Below, piece by piece: positions 53,322-62,867 of a stretch of DNA of 64,000 nucleotides. The DNA is from Pelobates cultripes (lineage: Eukaryota; Chordata; Amphibia; Anura; Pelobatidae), in contig OW240913.1 of NCBI GenBank assembly GCA_933207985.1, positions 268,914,673 to 268,978,672 of the forward strand, read 5' to 3'. The position numbers and the translations under genes were made by a program. The stretch's first letter is position 1, and each line of letters begins with the position of its first letter. The notes below the pieces were generated by a model. That model did no database searches and was not told where the DNA came from. It worked only from the letters and a program-made list of their open reading frames with translations.

Positions 53322-56300
53322 GTCATTTATTTATTTGTTTCAGTTTGACAATTTTTATTGATTTAGAAAATGGGATACAGAAAGGAAAAGTGGATGGAGA
53401 AACATAATCATATACATTTTCCAATTGATAACATTTGTAGAAATTTATGTTTGCACAGCTGAGCAGGTTAACAGTTTGCCCATCAGTTCCACATTTTATA
53501 CTTGATACAGTATTCACCCATGTGATGTAGTATAATTTTGTTTCCTGTTAACTATGTAACTATGTATGTTCATGTTCCCAGGTGGTCCTGCTGTGCTGTG
53601 CCTGGTGGGTGGACCAGTATTCTTTCCACCTCAGGTTTGGTTTGGGTAGTACACCAAATTGAGATGCAAGCATAGATTTGTATGTCCAGTTAAGGTTTAT
53701 TTGGTCAATTAGCTTTCCACAGCTAGGTCATGTGGAAGATTTCCGCAATCTTGATATCACTAAGGCTGCTGTAATGAGAATCCGATATGTGGCCGCCCAG
53801 TGGGATCCTCTCCAGCGGCATGAACAATATACACATGTCTACTGTGAGATCCACCAAGACGTGGGTTACTGGTTCTATAAGTGTTTTTATCCCTCAATAA
53901 AATGGTTAACTCGCGCACGACCAGCAAGCATGCAGCATGGTTCCTACTTGTTCTCCACATCTCCAGCACAAGGTGGAGGAAGAGGAAGATTGGGGACATA
54001 TTTTGTGTATTTTGTCAGGTACTAAGTACCAACAATACAGCAGCTAGAAAGCTGTAGCTCTAAGTGGTTGGAGCATGATGTGACTCCTTTGTGAGGAGTA
54101 TGTCTTTATCAATTTGTCTTCAGGTATGGTGCTTATAAGTAAGCGATAGCACAGTGAGATCACTTTTTTGGGGCTTTTTGATGTATACAGATTTATTTGA
54201 ATTCTGAGAGCATTTGGATTGGTTCAGCATTACCTGGTTTCGGTTTTGTGCTCATTAAGCATGACTTTAACTGGAGATACAAAAATGTAATGGGGGATGG
54301 TAATCGAAATTGTGCTTGTAGGTCAGGAAACTGAAGTAATGTTCCCTTGTCATACAGTTGTACTATGTGTGTTATGCCCTGATCTATCTGTAGGTTTTTG
54401 TCAAATGTGGGAATCAGCTGAGCTATTGATTCTATGTATTGGCTGAAAGCACACCAGATCAGTCTTTGACCGCATCCCATACCTTTATCAGCATCTGGGA
54501 AGTGGTGCGAGGGTGGCCTGTGACTCGTTGAGGTCCATAGATAGATGTACAGTTCTAGTGGTTTGGCCCAATGGAATTCAATGTGCAGCCATTGGGGGAA
54601 AGTTTTCATTGGATCGCTGCTCTATAGTAGGCTAGGAGGTGTTCTTTGTATGAGCTTGGTAGCGACTCTCACTTTTTTGCTTTGCCAAGTAAATCATAAT
54701 AGCAAGTTATATACAGTTGAAATTAATCTCTTAGGTAGATGGATTTGAAGTGATCTGTAACGATATTGTAGTTTAGGTAGTAGGGACATTTTGAGTGCCG
54801 CTATGCGACCCAACCAAGGTAGAAACTTCCCTTTGTTGCTTTGGGATATTTATGCAGAGGGCTTGTGTTTTCATAATATTTAGTTAATAGTTTGATAGGT
54901 GCCCGTATTGTTCTATCAGTTGCACGAGGTTAGGCATAGCTTTGTGGGGTTGCATTAATGTGAGACACACATTATCTTCAAAGAGGCTGAGTTTTTATTC
55001 CCTGTCACACAGGGTTACTCCCCTGATGGAGTCTGCTGTTCTTATTTTAGCCCCCAATGGCTCCAGGGATAGTACATAAAGCAGTGGTGAGAGTGGGCAT
55101 CCCTGCTGTGACCCATTGGCCATTGTAAATGGTCTGAAGCAGAATCCACCATTGACAATTCTGGAAGAGGATTGGCTATATAAGGCCGACAAAACCTGAA
55201 TACATTAATCTGGAAAGCTGAATCTTTGCAGTACCGGTTTGAGTAAGGTCCAGTTAAGGCGGTCGAAGGCCTTCTCACATCAAGCGACATGAGAAGACTT
55301 CTGACCCCCATCCAGCTCACACTGTGCACCAAATCCAGTACCTCACGGGTGTTATCTGAGCCCTGTCACACTGCCACGAATCCCACCTGATCATCATGGA
55401 TCAGGAGTGGCAAAATAAGGCAGTCGTTGTGCGTGTACTTTTGCATATAGTTTGGCATAAGTATTTAGTGGTGATATTGGTCGGAAGTTTGGGCAGTGGG
55501 TTGTTGGTTTGCTCGGTTTGGGGACAGTGATTATGTGAGCTAGTAGTGGCTAGTATGTGTTGGAATTTTTGGTAGTACAGGTGGGAAAACCCACCTGGGC
55601 CGGGGGCTTTGTTTTTCCGGTAATGATTTTATAGCCTCCTTGATTTCCTTTATGGAGATCGGAACTTTAAGGGAAGCTTTTTGATCTTCCGAGAGGCTAG
55701 CTGTATGTTCGCTAAATAATCATGTATATCTTTCGTAGTCAGATTTTCTGTTTGGCCTGTTTGTGCTAAGTTGTATAACCCCTCGTAGTAGGTTGCGAAG
55801 GAGTTGCTTATGTCTATGGGGAGAGTACTTTCTCATTGCTCTGATTGATTATATATGGTTATATATCATTTAAGCATTGGCTTCTTTGTGTTTTAAACGA
55901 GACGCTAATAATTTGCTGGCCTTATTGCCTTAGATATATTGGTTTGCCTTCAACGTAGGCAGGTTAAAGCTCACTTATTGTAGCATGTGTGTCTTAATTT
56001 TATTCAGTAGATTTGGTTTGTAGGGTCTTGTTGAGGTTCGATTGATTTTGTTTGGTTAATTTGTGCAGTTGTTTATGCCAGCTTAACCATTGTGCTTGGC
56101 ATGTATGCTGCAGTTGTGATGTTCTTTGTATCATCAATCCTCTGATGTGCCTGCCAAAAGGGTGCTCTTGGGTGTGTTAGGGCTTCTTCAATGGATGCCC
56201 CAAATTTTGAGTCATGTAAAACAGTTTCATTCAAACCCCATGGGCTTTTGTGTTTATAGTCATATTAGTCTTTAATTGTCAGGGAAATTGAAGCATTTTC

Positions 56301-56900
56301 TGACCAGGTGATTGTAGCTATATGACAGATTTAATCTAAGTGTTGCCTGTCTCTGTGGAACCGGTCAATTATAGTGTGGGTCTTGTGAAGCTTCTGAGTA
56401 AAATGTGAAGTCTTTCTGTTGTGGGTGTAGTAGCTTAGCGTTGGGCTGGGAAGATCTTAGTGAAGAGTTTATGTACATAATTTCACTGTTTCGAGTTAGG
56501 AGCATACACTGTGGCTATTGTATATAGGACATTATTGATTGTGCAGATTAAGATTTAGTATCTGCCTGTGGGGTCTGCCTAAGACTCGTGGTGGGTGAAG
56601 GCCACTCAGTTTAGGATTGATACCCCTCTAGTTTTATGTCCCACTACTGCATGGTACTGATTTGGGTATAGGTCAGGTTTCAAGGTGGGGGTTTGAAGTG
56701 GGTCTCCTAGAGATAAACTACATCCACGAGATTATGCTTCAGGTCTCTAAACAGGGAGTGCCTTTTATATGGGGTGATTAACCCTTTTACATTACATTGG
56801 TGTTAAGGCGCTACATTTCGTGTTCAAGTGTACCCCACTACTGCTTTGGTTCTTCCTTGGAGGGTGCATGCTCCTGTGAGTTTACAGACAAAGAACTTCC
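53322..56900 (-). mobile_element. L1/Tx1-type LINE, near full-length ORF2 relic, antisense to the host gene
   Basis: On the minus strand the 3' end is AATAAAAATTGTCAAACTG followed by an AAATAAATAAATG tail next to the exon donor. Going upstream: a 3' UTR (about 53350-54190), a C-terminal region (54193-54609), the RT domain (about 54995-55330) and the endonuclease N-terminus (about 56300-56810). Many stops and frame changes make it inactive. The 5' boundary is uncertain, and no ORF1 was recognised. Confidence 0.85.
54193..56810 (-). pseudogene. L1 ORF2 (endonuclease-reverse transcriptase), degenerate
   Basis: Starting near 56810 the translated minus strand reads NVKGLITPYKRHSLFRDLKH, then VDVVYL, a stop, then ETHF: the apurinic-type endonuclease N-terminus with its Glu-Thr-His motif, broken by a stop at the Gln. 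RT blocks are in several frames: SLDV (about 55290), then SALYSQSSSRIVNGGF and NGSQQGCPLSPLLYVLSLEP (54995-55192). The catalytic FADD-type box was not identified by eye. The C-terminal segment is open at 54193-54609. The protein would nick target DNA and prime reverse transcription in an intact copy. Confidence 0.8.
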
Positions 56901-57309
56901 CTCTCCTCCAATGCAGTGGAGGGTCATTCATATTCCCTGGTAACTAATGTCACAGGTACGTTTAGAAGGTCATCTGTCATTATTGAGTGTGTGCGTACCT
57001 GATCTATAATATGCAACATTAGACTATTCCTGTGTACAAAATGAGATACGCAGAGTGGAAGAGAGGGGAGATGGGAGATTTAGAGGATAGGGGGATAGGG
57101 GGAAACTGGAGTTGAGAACTAAAGTAGTTAACACTACTAACAACCTCATTAAGGTATAGTATCCACAAAGTGGAACTGGTTGGGAATGTGGTAAATCTAT
57201 TTTTGTCATATAACCTGGCTTGATCAGCTCGAACATTACACCTTATGTAACTAGTGCTCCACTGTAGCTCTCTGGGTTTAAGGATTAACTAGAGGGCTAT
57301 CTGGGGATG
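56901..57309. other. Unassigned, possibly 5' part of the L1
   Basis: A purine-rich stretch (57040-57110) and mixed sequence follow the endonuclease start. It may be the inter-ORF region or host intron. Confidence 0.35.
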
Positions 57310-57317
57310 TCTTATAG

Positions 57318-57447
57318 CAGGGATAGGCAACCTTCGGCACTCCAGATGTTGTGGACCACATCCTCCATAATGCTCTTACACCCATAATGCTAAAGTACGA
57401 AAGGAGTAGTTCAAAACATCTGGAGTGCCAAAGGTTGCCTATGCCTG
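57318..57447. mobile_element. Short hAT MITE (130 bp)
   Basis: Ends CAGGGATAGGCAACCTT and AAGGTTGCCTATGCCTG are near-perfect inverted ends, and the inner arms (CACTCCAGATGTT / AACATCTGGAGTG) also pair. Flanks TCTTATAG (57310-57317) and TCCTATAG (57448-57455) match at 7 of 8. Confidence 0.88.
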
Positions 57448-57455
57448 TCCTATAG

Positions 57456-58020
57456 CATAATATCAGGACGTGCATGTTAGCTTAGAGTTAAGGTAACATC
57501 CTCAGGTCTCTAGACAGTAAATAAGTAAAACATAAGCATATATAATATAACATTTAAACAGATTGTCGGAAATTGACCCCTGTTACAGCCAAATTGTTTG
57601 TGTAGCTAATCGCAGATTGTACAGCCAGTTTTCTATTAGCAATTGCATGTGGTTATCATTTGCTAATGGTACCCTGCTAAAGGCCCAAGTTGTATGCTTA
57701 TATACATTTCTGCCCATACATATTGGTGGTTAAAATTAACCCCAGTGTAATCTGACATCTGTATAAATCCTGATGTATTAGATGCTGTTGTTTGTTTTAA
57801 GGATGGTCACCTTTTTCTGTGGCTTTTAGCGCTGGGCTGGCAAAGAGGCACATCTGCCGGTAAATTAGGGCTATGGGCTACTGGTAGCGGAAACTCCGGG
57901 ACATCAAACTAGGTTGTGGTGGTTGAAAAGCTCTGGGTGCCCCTGTGCTAAGGGCTATGGATTAACGCAAACATTATATGGCTGCTAGATTCTATGGTGA
58001 ACAGGATCAGTAAGGTGTGT

Positions 58021-58062
<42 letters not shown>
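57456..58062. other. Unassigned sequence ending in a (TA)n microsatellite
   Basis: No exon or transposon boundary recognised. A GT/TA run at 58015-58060 directly abuts the inverted LTR. Confidence 0.45.
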
Positions 58063-58710
58063 TGTGATCCTTGTCTGCAGGTAGCACAGTCCTCTAGGGT
58101 AAACAACAGGCACAGTCCTTTGGTTTTCATGTAATCCAGGCAGTTTTATTGTTACTCCACCACAGCTACAGCAGCAAATGAAAAAAACAACAATAACACA
58201 AATCCCTATAAACAAAAGCCTAGCTCGTCTGAGCACTAACTAACATCAGACTTCCTCTCTCTCAGGGTTTAAACTAGAACAAAATAATATTTGGGTTCAC
58301 CAACCTAGTGCCTTTGTCAGATATCTGCACTCCACACTCGGTTCTGCACTCCCAGTGCTCCAAGCCAGCCTTAACTGCTTTCCTTTTGCACTCCCAGTGC
58401 TCAGTCTCCTTGACTCTCTCGCTGGAGAGAACAGCCTCTCTCTCCAACCTGCTTCCAGGGAGGAAGCCAGCAATCCCCCCCTTTACCTGCATAGCAGGGA
58501 GGGGTTTATTCCCACTGCTACAGCTGATTATCTGCAGCTGAGCAGTGGGTTGGAAACAGTTCCAAAAAACTCTTGCCTGGACCTGATTTCTCCCAGTTTT
58601 GTATAAACTGAGGAGTGGAGCATTGGTCCACCCTGCTCTCCAAATGCTCCACCCCAGGGGGCCCATAACTAAACCTAGCTTTGTGTTGCACATCACACAT
58701 ACAACACGTA
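58063..58710 (-). repeat. Gmr1-family LTR in minus orientation, with polypurine tract
   Basis: Its complement matches the plus-oriented LTR at 61741-62285: shared TTAGTTATGGGCC, GCTCAGCTGCAG, CACTAGGTTGGTGAA, GATGTTAGTTAGTGCTCAGA and the end CTACCTGCAGACAAGGATCA. At 58711-58726 the minus strand reads AACCCCAGGGGAAG, the same polypurine tract as before the other LTR. About 30 bp of matching internal sequence follow before a (TA)n run (58761-58785). The copy is 648 bp, longer than its partner, with visible differences. Confidence 0.85.
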
Positions 58711-58852
58711 CTTCCCCTGGGGTTAAATGTTAAAGGCCTCTCTACCTTCACGTTTTCACAGTATATATATATATATATATACACATACATGCAATAGATC
58801 AACATTGGAACCTCTATAATAACTTCCTAACTAGGGGTAGTCTGTAGGGGTA

Positions 58853-59363
58853 GTGCCCCTGTTACCATTTGTATTAGGGAGGGACTTTCCCTATTTCTGC
58901 CACCTATTGGAAAAGTGCTCTGCTTATCCGAAAATGCGCTCTGAGGAGCTACCCGGAGTAGAGTGTATAGATAATATTTTTCCTTTTTCCGACATAGAAT
59001 GTGAATTGGGTACCGAGCAAGAGACACCCTTGGTGTGCCTGGGTAATGAGGTAGAACCTCCCCATACTGAAGACCCTATTGAAGAAGTGGAGTTTCAGGA
59101 TCTCAGAGTCCCCCCTGGTAACTTCCGAGCAGCCGAATGGGAAGATATGTCCCTGACAGCAGCAAGAGAGAATGTGCAAATAGTGGAGGGTACAAGGGTG
59201 GACCCTGACAAGCCCTTAAGCTTTCCTTATTTCATGGTGAAAAATAATCTGCTGTATCGAGTAGAGAAGAAAGGGTGGTACAAGGGTGGACCCTGACAAG
59301 CCCTTAAGCTTTCCTTATTTCATGGTGAAAAATAATCTGCTGTATCGAGTAGAGAAGAAAGGG
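58853..59363 (+). pseudogene. Gmr1 pol segment before integrase, broken by an 88-bp tandem duplication
   Basis: The first frame (58853-59296) contains VLGRDFPYF, which resembles the end of a retropepsin-type region, then an acidic linker and DKPLSFPYFMVKNNLLYRVE, the usual lead-in to integrase. The 88-bp block starting ACAAGGGTGGACCCTGAC is present twice (59191-59278, 59279-about 59363). As 88 is not a multiple of three it shifts the frame. Confidence 0.75.
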
Positions 59364-60130
59364 GAAGAGGAGGCAGAACAGTTGTTAGTTCCCCAATCTC
59401 ACCAAACCACTGTTTTAAAGCTAGCCCATAGCCATGTGTTAGGTGGGCATCTTGATTTTGAATTCTGACCCGATTTCTATTGGCCAGGCGTATTTTCGGC
59501 AATAGAGAGGTTTTGTAAATCCTGCCCAGAATGCCAACTGAAAGCTCCACATAAGGGCTTTCGTAGTCCGTTGGTACCCATTCCCATCATAGAGGTTCCA
59601 TTCGAAAGAATAGCAATGGACCTGATAGGGCCGTTGCCTAGGTCCAATAGAGGACATCAGTACATTTTAGTTGTTGTTGATTATGCAACACGGTATCCAG
59701 AGGCAGTACCTCTATGGAATGCCACCTCTAAAAATATTGCAAGGGAATTACTGATGATGTTTAGTAGGATGGGCATACCAAAGGAAATTCTCACAGATCA
59801 GGGAACCCCTTTTATGTCAAAAATCATGCGTGATTTGTGCAAATTGCTCAGAATCAAGCAACTGAAAACCTCAGTATACCATCCGCAAACTGATGGATTA
59901 GTGGAGAGGTTTACTAAAACTCTAAAGGCTATGCTGCGGAAGGTGATAGACAAGGACGGAAAAAAATGGGATTATCTCATACCCTACCTGATGTTTTCTA
60001 TTAGAGAAGTCCTGCAAGGTCCACAGGGTTTTCACCTTTCGAGTTGATGTATGGTAGGCATCCAAGAGGCATACTGGATGTTGCCAAGGAAACATGGGAA
60101 CAAGAGCATACCCCCCATCATAGTCTTATA
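59364..60130 (+). pseudogene. Gmr1 integrase, damaged
   Basis: The zinc-binding N-terminus reads HSHVLGGHLDF, a stop (about 59465), then FCKSCPECQ, giving His-His-Cys-Cys. The core (59571-60047) has MDLIGPLP (first Asp), LTDQGTPFMS (second Asp) and HPQTDGLVERF (Glu). The C-terminal segment MYGRHPRGILDVAKETWEQE lies in the next frame, at the start of the RT-bearing ORF, so one base was lost near 60030. The enzyme would insert element cDNA. Confidence 0.88.
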
Positions 60131-61471
60131 GAGCATGTAGCTCAAATGCAAGAACTAGAGGTTCTCATCATAGCCAGAGATAATCCTACTCAAGCCACTA
60201 GTGAGCAGGGTCCAGAGGTGCATATCGCTGATACTCTTGCCCCCCATCTGAAACAGGAAGTCAGGGAGTTTGTGTCTAAAAATAGGGATGTGTTTTCCCC
60301 AATACCAGGGAAAACACATATAATCAAGCATGATATCCTAACTGAACCTGGGAAGAAGATCAATCTGAAGCCCTACAGGATACCTGAGGCTAGACGTGAA
60401 GCGGTTAGTGCAGAGGTTAAAAAGATGCTTGAGTTGGGGGTGATTGAAGTGTCACAAAGTGAGTGGAACAACCCAATTGTGTTAATGCCCAAACCAAATG
60501 GGGAAATCCGTTTCTGTAATGATTTCCATAAGCTAAATGATATCTCTAAGTTTGATGCCTACCTTATGCCTCGTGTGGATGAGCTAATAGAGCGATTAGG
60601 TAAGGCCAGATATCTGAGCACCTTGGACCTCACCAAAGGATACTGGCAGGTACCCCTGACAGAGAAAGCAATAGAGAAAACCACTTTTTCTACCCCTGAT
60701 GGGTTGTTCCAATATAAAGTACTGCCATTTGGGTTGCATGGTGCCCCAGCCACGTTTCAGCGTATGATGGATATAATACCTCACCCCCACAGGGAGTATG
60801 CAGCCACCTACCTGGATGATGTGGTGATTCACAGTGCTGACTGGGAAACCCACCTGATGAAGGTTCAGCCAGTTGTGGATAGTATAAGGGCTGCTATTTT
60901 GACAGCTAACCCTGCTAAGTGTTCTTTAGGGCTAGAAGAAGCAAAATATCTGGGTTACACTATCGGGCGGGGGCTTCTTAAAACACAAGAGAGCAAGGTA
61001 GCGACCATCACCAGTTGGCCACGTCCTGTAACTAAAAAGCAAGTCAGGGCTTTTTTAGGCTTAACCGGCTACTATCGCAGGTTCATCCCTGGGTACGCTA
61101 CCATTGCCAACCTATTGACTGAACTTACTAAGGCAAAAGGCCCGGTTATGGTTAAGTGGACCCCGGAAGCGGAGCATGCCTTTCAAGTCTTGAAGGGAGC
61201 CTTGTGTGTTGACCCTGTTTTGGTGGCTCCGGATTTCACTAAACCATTTGTGGTACAGACCGATGCGTCTGATGTGGGCCTTGGCGCGGTTCTTTCCCAG
61301 GTACATGAAGGAGAGGAACATCCTGTCATGTATCTGAGCCAGAAAATGAATCCCCATGAACAGAGGTACTCCGTAGTGGAAAAGGAATGCCTTGCAATAA
61401 AATGGGCATTAGAATCCCTGAGATATTACTTACTGGGGAGACGTTTTACACTGATCACGGACCATGCATGA
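60044..61471 (+). CDS. Gmr1 pol: integrase C-terminus, reverse transcriptase and RNase H
   Basis: A single 475-codon frame links the integrase tail to RT, which proves the gene order. RT blocks: PYRIPEARREAV, WNNPIVLMPKPNGEIRFCND, LSTLDLTKGYWQVPL (catalytic Asp), LPFGLHGAPATFQRMMD, YLDD at 60809-60820, then RAFLGLTGYYRRFIPGYA. RNase H: FVVQTDASDVGLGAVLSQ (first Asp), KECLAIKWAL (Glu) and ITDHA. The frame stops just after TDHA where a small indel has occurred; the RNase H end is open in another frame to 61590 (THRAGTSQGNADGLS), ending at a TGA. Confidence 0.92.
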   Translation: MMYGRHPRGILDVAKETWEQEHTPHHSLIEHVAQMQELEVLIIARDNPTQATSEQGPEVHIADTLAPHLKQEVREFVSKNRDVFSPIPGKTHIIKHDILTEPGKKINLKPYRIPEARREAVSAEVKKMLELGVIEVSQSEWNNPIVLMPKPNGEIRFCNDFHKLNDISKFDAYLMPRVDELIERLGKARYLSTLDLTKGYWQVPLTEKAIEKTTFSTPDGLFQYKVLPFGLHGAPATFQRMMDIIPHPHREYAATYLDDVVIHSADWETHLMKVQPVVDSIRAAILTANPAKCSLGLEEAKYLGYTIGRGLLKTQESKVATITSWPRPVTKKQVRAFLGLTGYYRRFIPGYATIANLLTELTKAKGPVMVKWTPEAEHAFQVLKGALCVDPVLVAPDFTKPFVVQTDASDVGLGAVLSQVHEGEEHPVMYLSQKMNPHEQRYSVVEKECLAIKWALESLRYYLLGRRFTLITDHA

Positions 61472-61740
61472 GGCAAAACAAAGAAAAAAATGCCAGGGTG
61501 ACTAGATGGTTCCTAAGTCTTCAGCCTTACCAGTTTAATATTACTCACAGGGCCGGAACTTCCCAAGGTAATGCAGATGGCCTCTCCTGAGTTCACTGTT
61601 TATGATCCCGGGCCGCTCCCCCCGATAGGTCTGAGCTGGGGAGGGGGATATGTGATAAGGTGAATGGGGTGGTCTGTGAGGGAGTTTATATTTCAACTGA
61701 ATTGTTCAGAGAGGCATATGATTTTTAACCCCAGGGGGAG

Positions 61741-62285
61741 TGTGTGTTACGGTGTGTATATAACCAAAATGAATATTTAGTTATGGGCCCCTGGAGTGGA
61801 GCATTTGGAGAGCAGGGTGGGCCAGTGCAGTTAAGCGGTTTTCTTGGGAGACATAGATCCAGGCCAGGGTTTTTGGACTGTCTCCAACCCACTGCTCAGC
61901 TGCAGGTAATCAGCTGCAGCAGTGGTAATAAACCCCTCCCTGCTAGGCAGGTAAGGGGAGAATGTTTGTTTTCTCTCTTGAAGAGCTGGCAGCAGCAGGC
62001 TGACTAAACACTGGAGTGCTGAGAGCTGACAAAGACACTAGGTTGGTGAAACCAATATTATTTTGTTGTAGCTTAACCCTGAGAGATAGGGGATCTGATG
62101 TTAGTTAGTGCTCAGATGAGCTAGGTTTTTTGTTTTTAGGGATTTTGTTACATTATTGATTTTTTTTCCATCTACTGCTGTCTCTTGTATGGATTTACAA
62201 ATAAAGTGCTTGGAATTAAGTTCCTTTTAAAGACTGTGCATGTTTGTACCCAAAAGGACCATGCTACCTGCAGACAAGGATCACA
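61741..62285 (+). repeat. Gmr1-family 3' LTR, plus orientation
   Basis: 545 bp from TGTGTGTTACGG to GGATCACA, directly after a polypurine tract (AACCCCAGGGGGAG, 61727-61740). AATAAAGTGC at about 62201 is a plausible polyadenylation signal. It inserts into the RT-coding sequence of another gypsy element at 62286. Confidence 0.88.
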
Positions 62286-62767
62286 CTATTCAAACCCCTA
62301 TAGTCTATACCAGGACGTAGGTCTCCTTCTTTTTTAGAAACGAAGAAGAACCCAGCTCCAGCAGGTGAAGAGGATCTACGTATGTGACCCTTTCTGAGAG
62401 CATCCTTTATATACTCTTCTAAACAAAGATTTTCCTGAGGAGATAGTGCATAGTACCTGGTAACAAGTTTATGGTACAGTCGTAGGGTCTATGTGGTGGT
62501 AGTATTTCTGACTGAACTTTGTTAAATACCTCCTGTAGGTCAAAAATACTGCGGTGGGATTTCTGTGGTTAGGTTGTGGCATCCGCTTAAAACAAAGACC
62601 TCTGCATCTCTCACCCCAACTCACGATTTCTCCTTCAACCCAATCTAAACGTGGATTGTGTTTCTGGAGCCAAGGAAAACCGAGTATGATAGGACATGTG
62701 GGTGAGGATATAATTTGAAAAAACATTTCCTCAGAATGTAGTATACCCATTGAGACAGCGATTGGCA
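62286..62767 (-). pseudogene. Ty3/gypsy pol fragment (protease to RT start), disrupted
   Basis: Minus strand: protease-end block ILGFPWLQKHNPRLDWVEGE, then the linker with [15 protein letters not shown], then in another frame [20 protein letters not shown] and [18 protein letters not shown], the start of RT. It is a different gypsy lineage from the Gmr1 element, with the usual protease-then-RT order. The Gmr1 LTR interrupts it at RGLN. The other side runs into the assembly gap. Confidence 0.82.
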
Positions 62768-62867
62768 NNNNNNNNNNNNNNNNNNNNNNNNNNNNNNNNN
62801 NNNNNNNNNNNNNNNNNNNNNNNNNNNNNNNNNNNNNNNNNNNNNNNNNNNNNNNNNNNNNNNNNNN
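62768..62867. other. Assembly gap, 100 N
   Basis: Exactly 100 N, the usual placeholder for a gap of unknown size. Sequence on the two sides belongs to different retrotransposons. Confidence 0.98.

Larger units (their letters stand above)
58790..61740 (+). mobile_element. Gmr1-type Ty3/gypsy internal region (5'-truncated)
   Basis: Order on the plus strand is a segment before integrase, integrase, RT, RNase H, polypurine tract, LTR. Integrase ahead of RT is the opposite of ordinary Ty3/gypsy elements and defines the Gmr1 group. The element lacks gag and a same-oriented 5' LTR. The left side ends abruptly near 58790 next to the inverted LTR fragment. Confidence 0.88.

Noticed and set aside
57024..57236. 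70-codon minus-strand ORF as L1 ORF1
   Set aside because: Too short, with no coiled-coil, RRM-like or zinc-knuckle signal.
58063..62285. One complete LTR retrotransposon with two LTRs
   Set aside because: The LTRs are inverted and differ in length and sequence; flanking bases do not give a target duplication.
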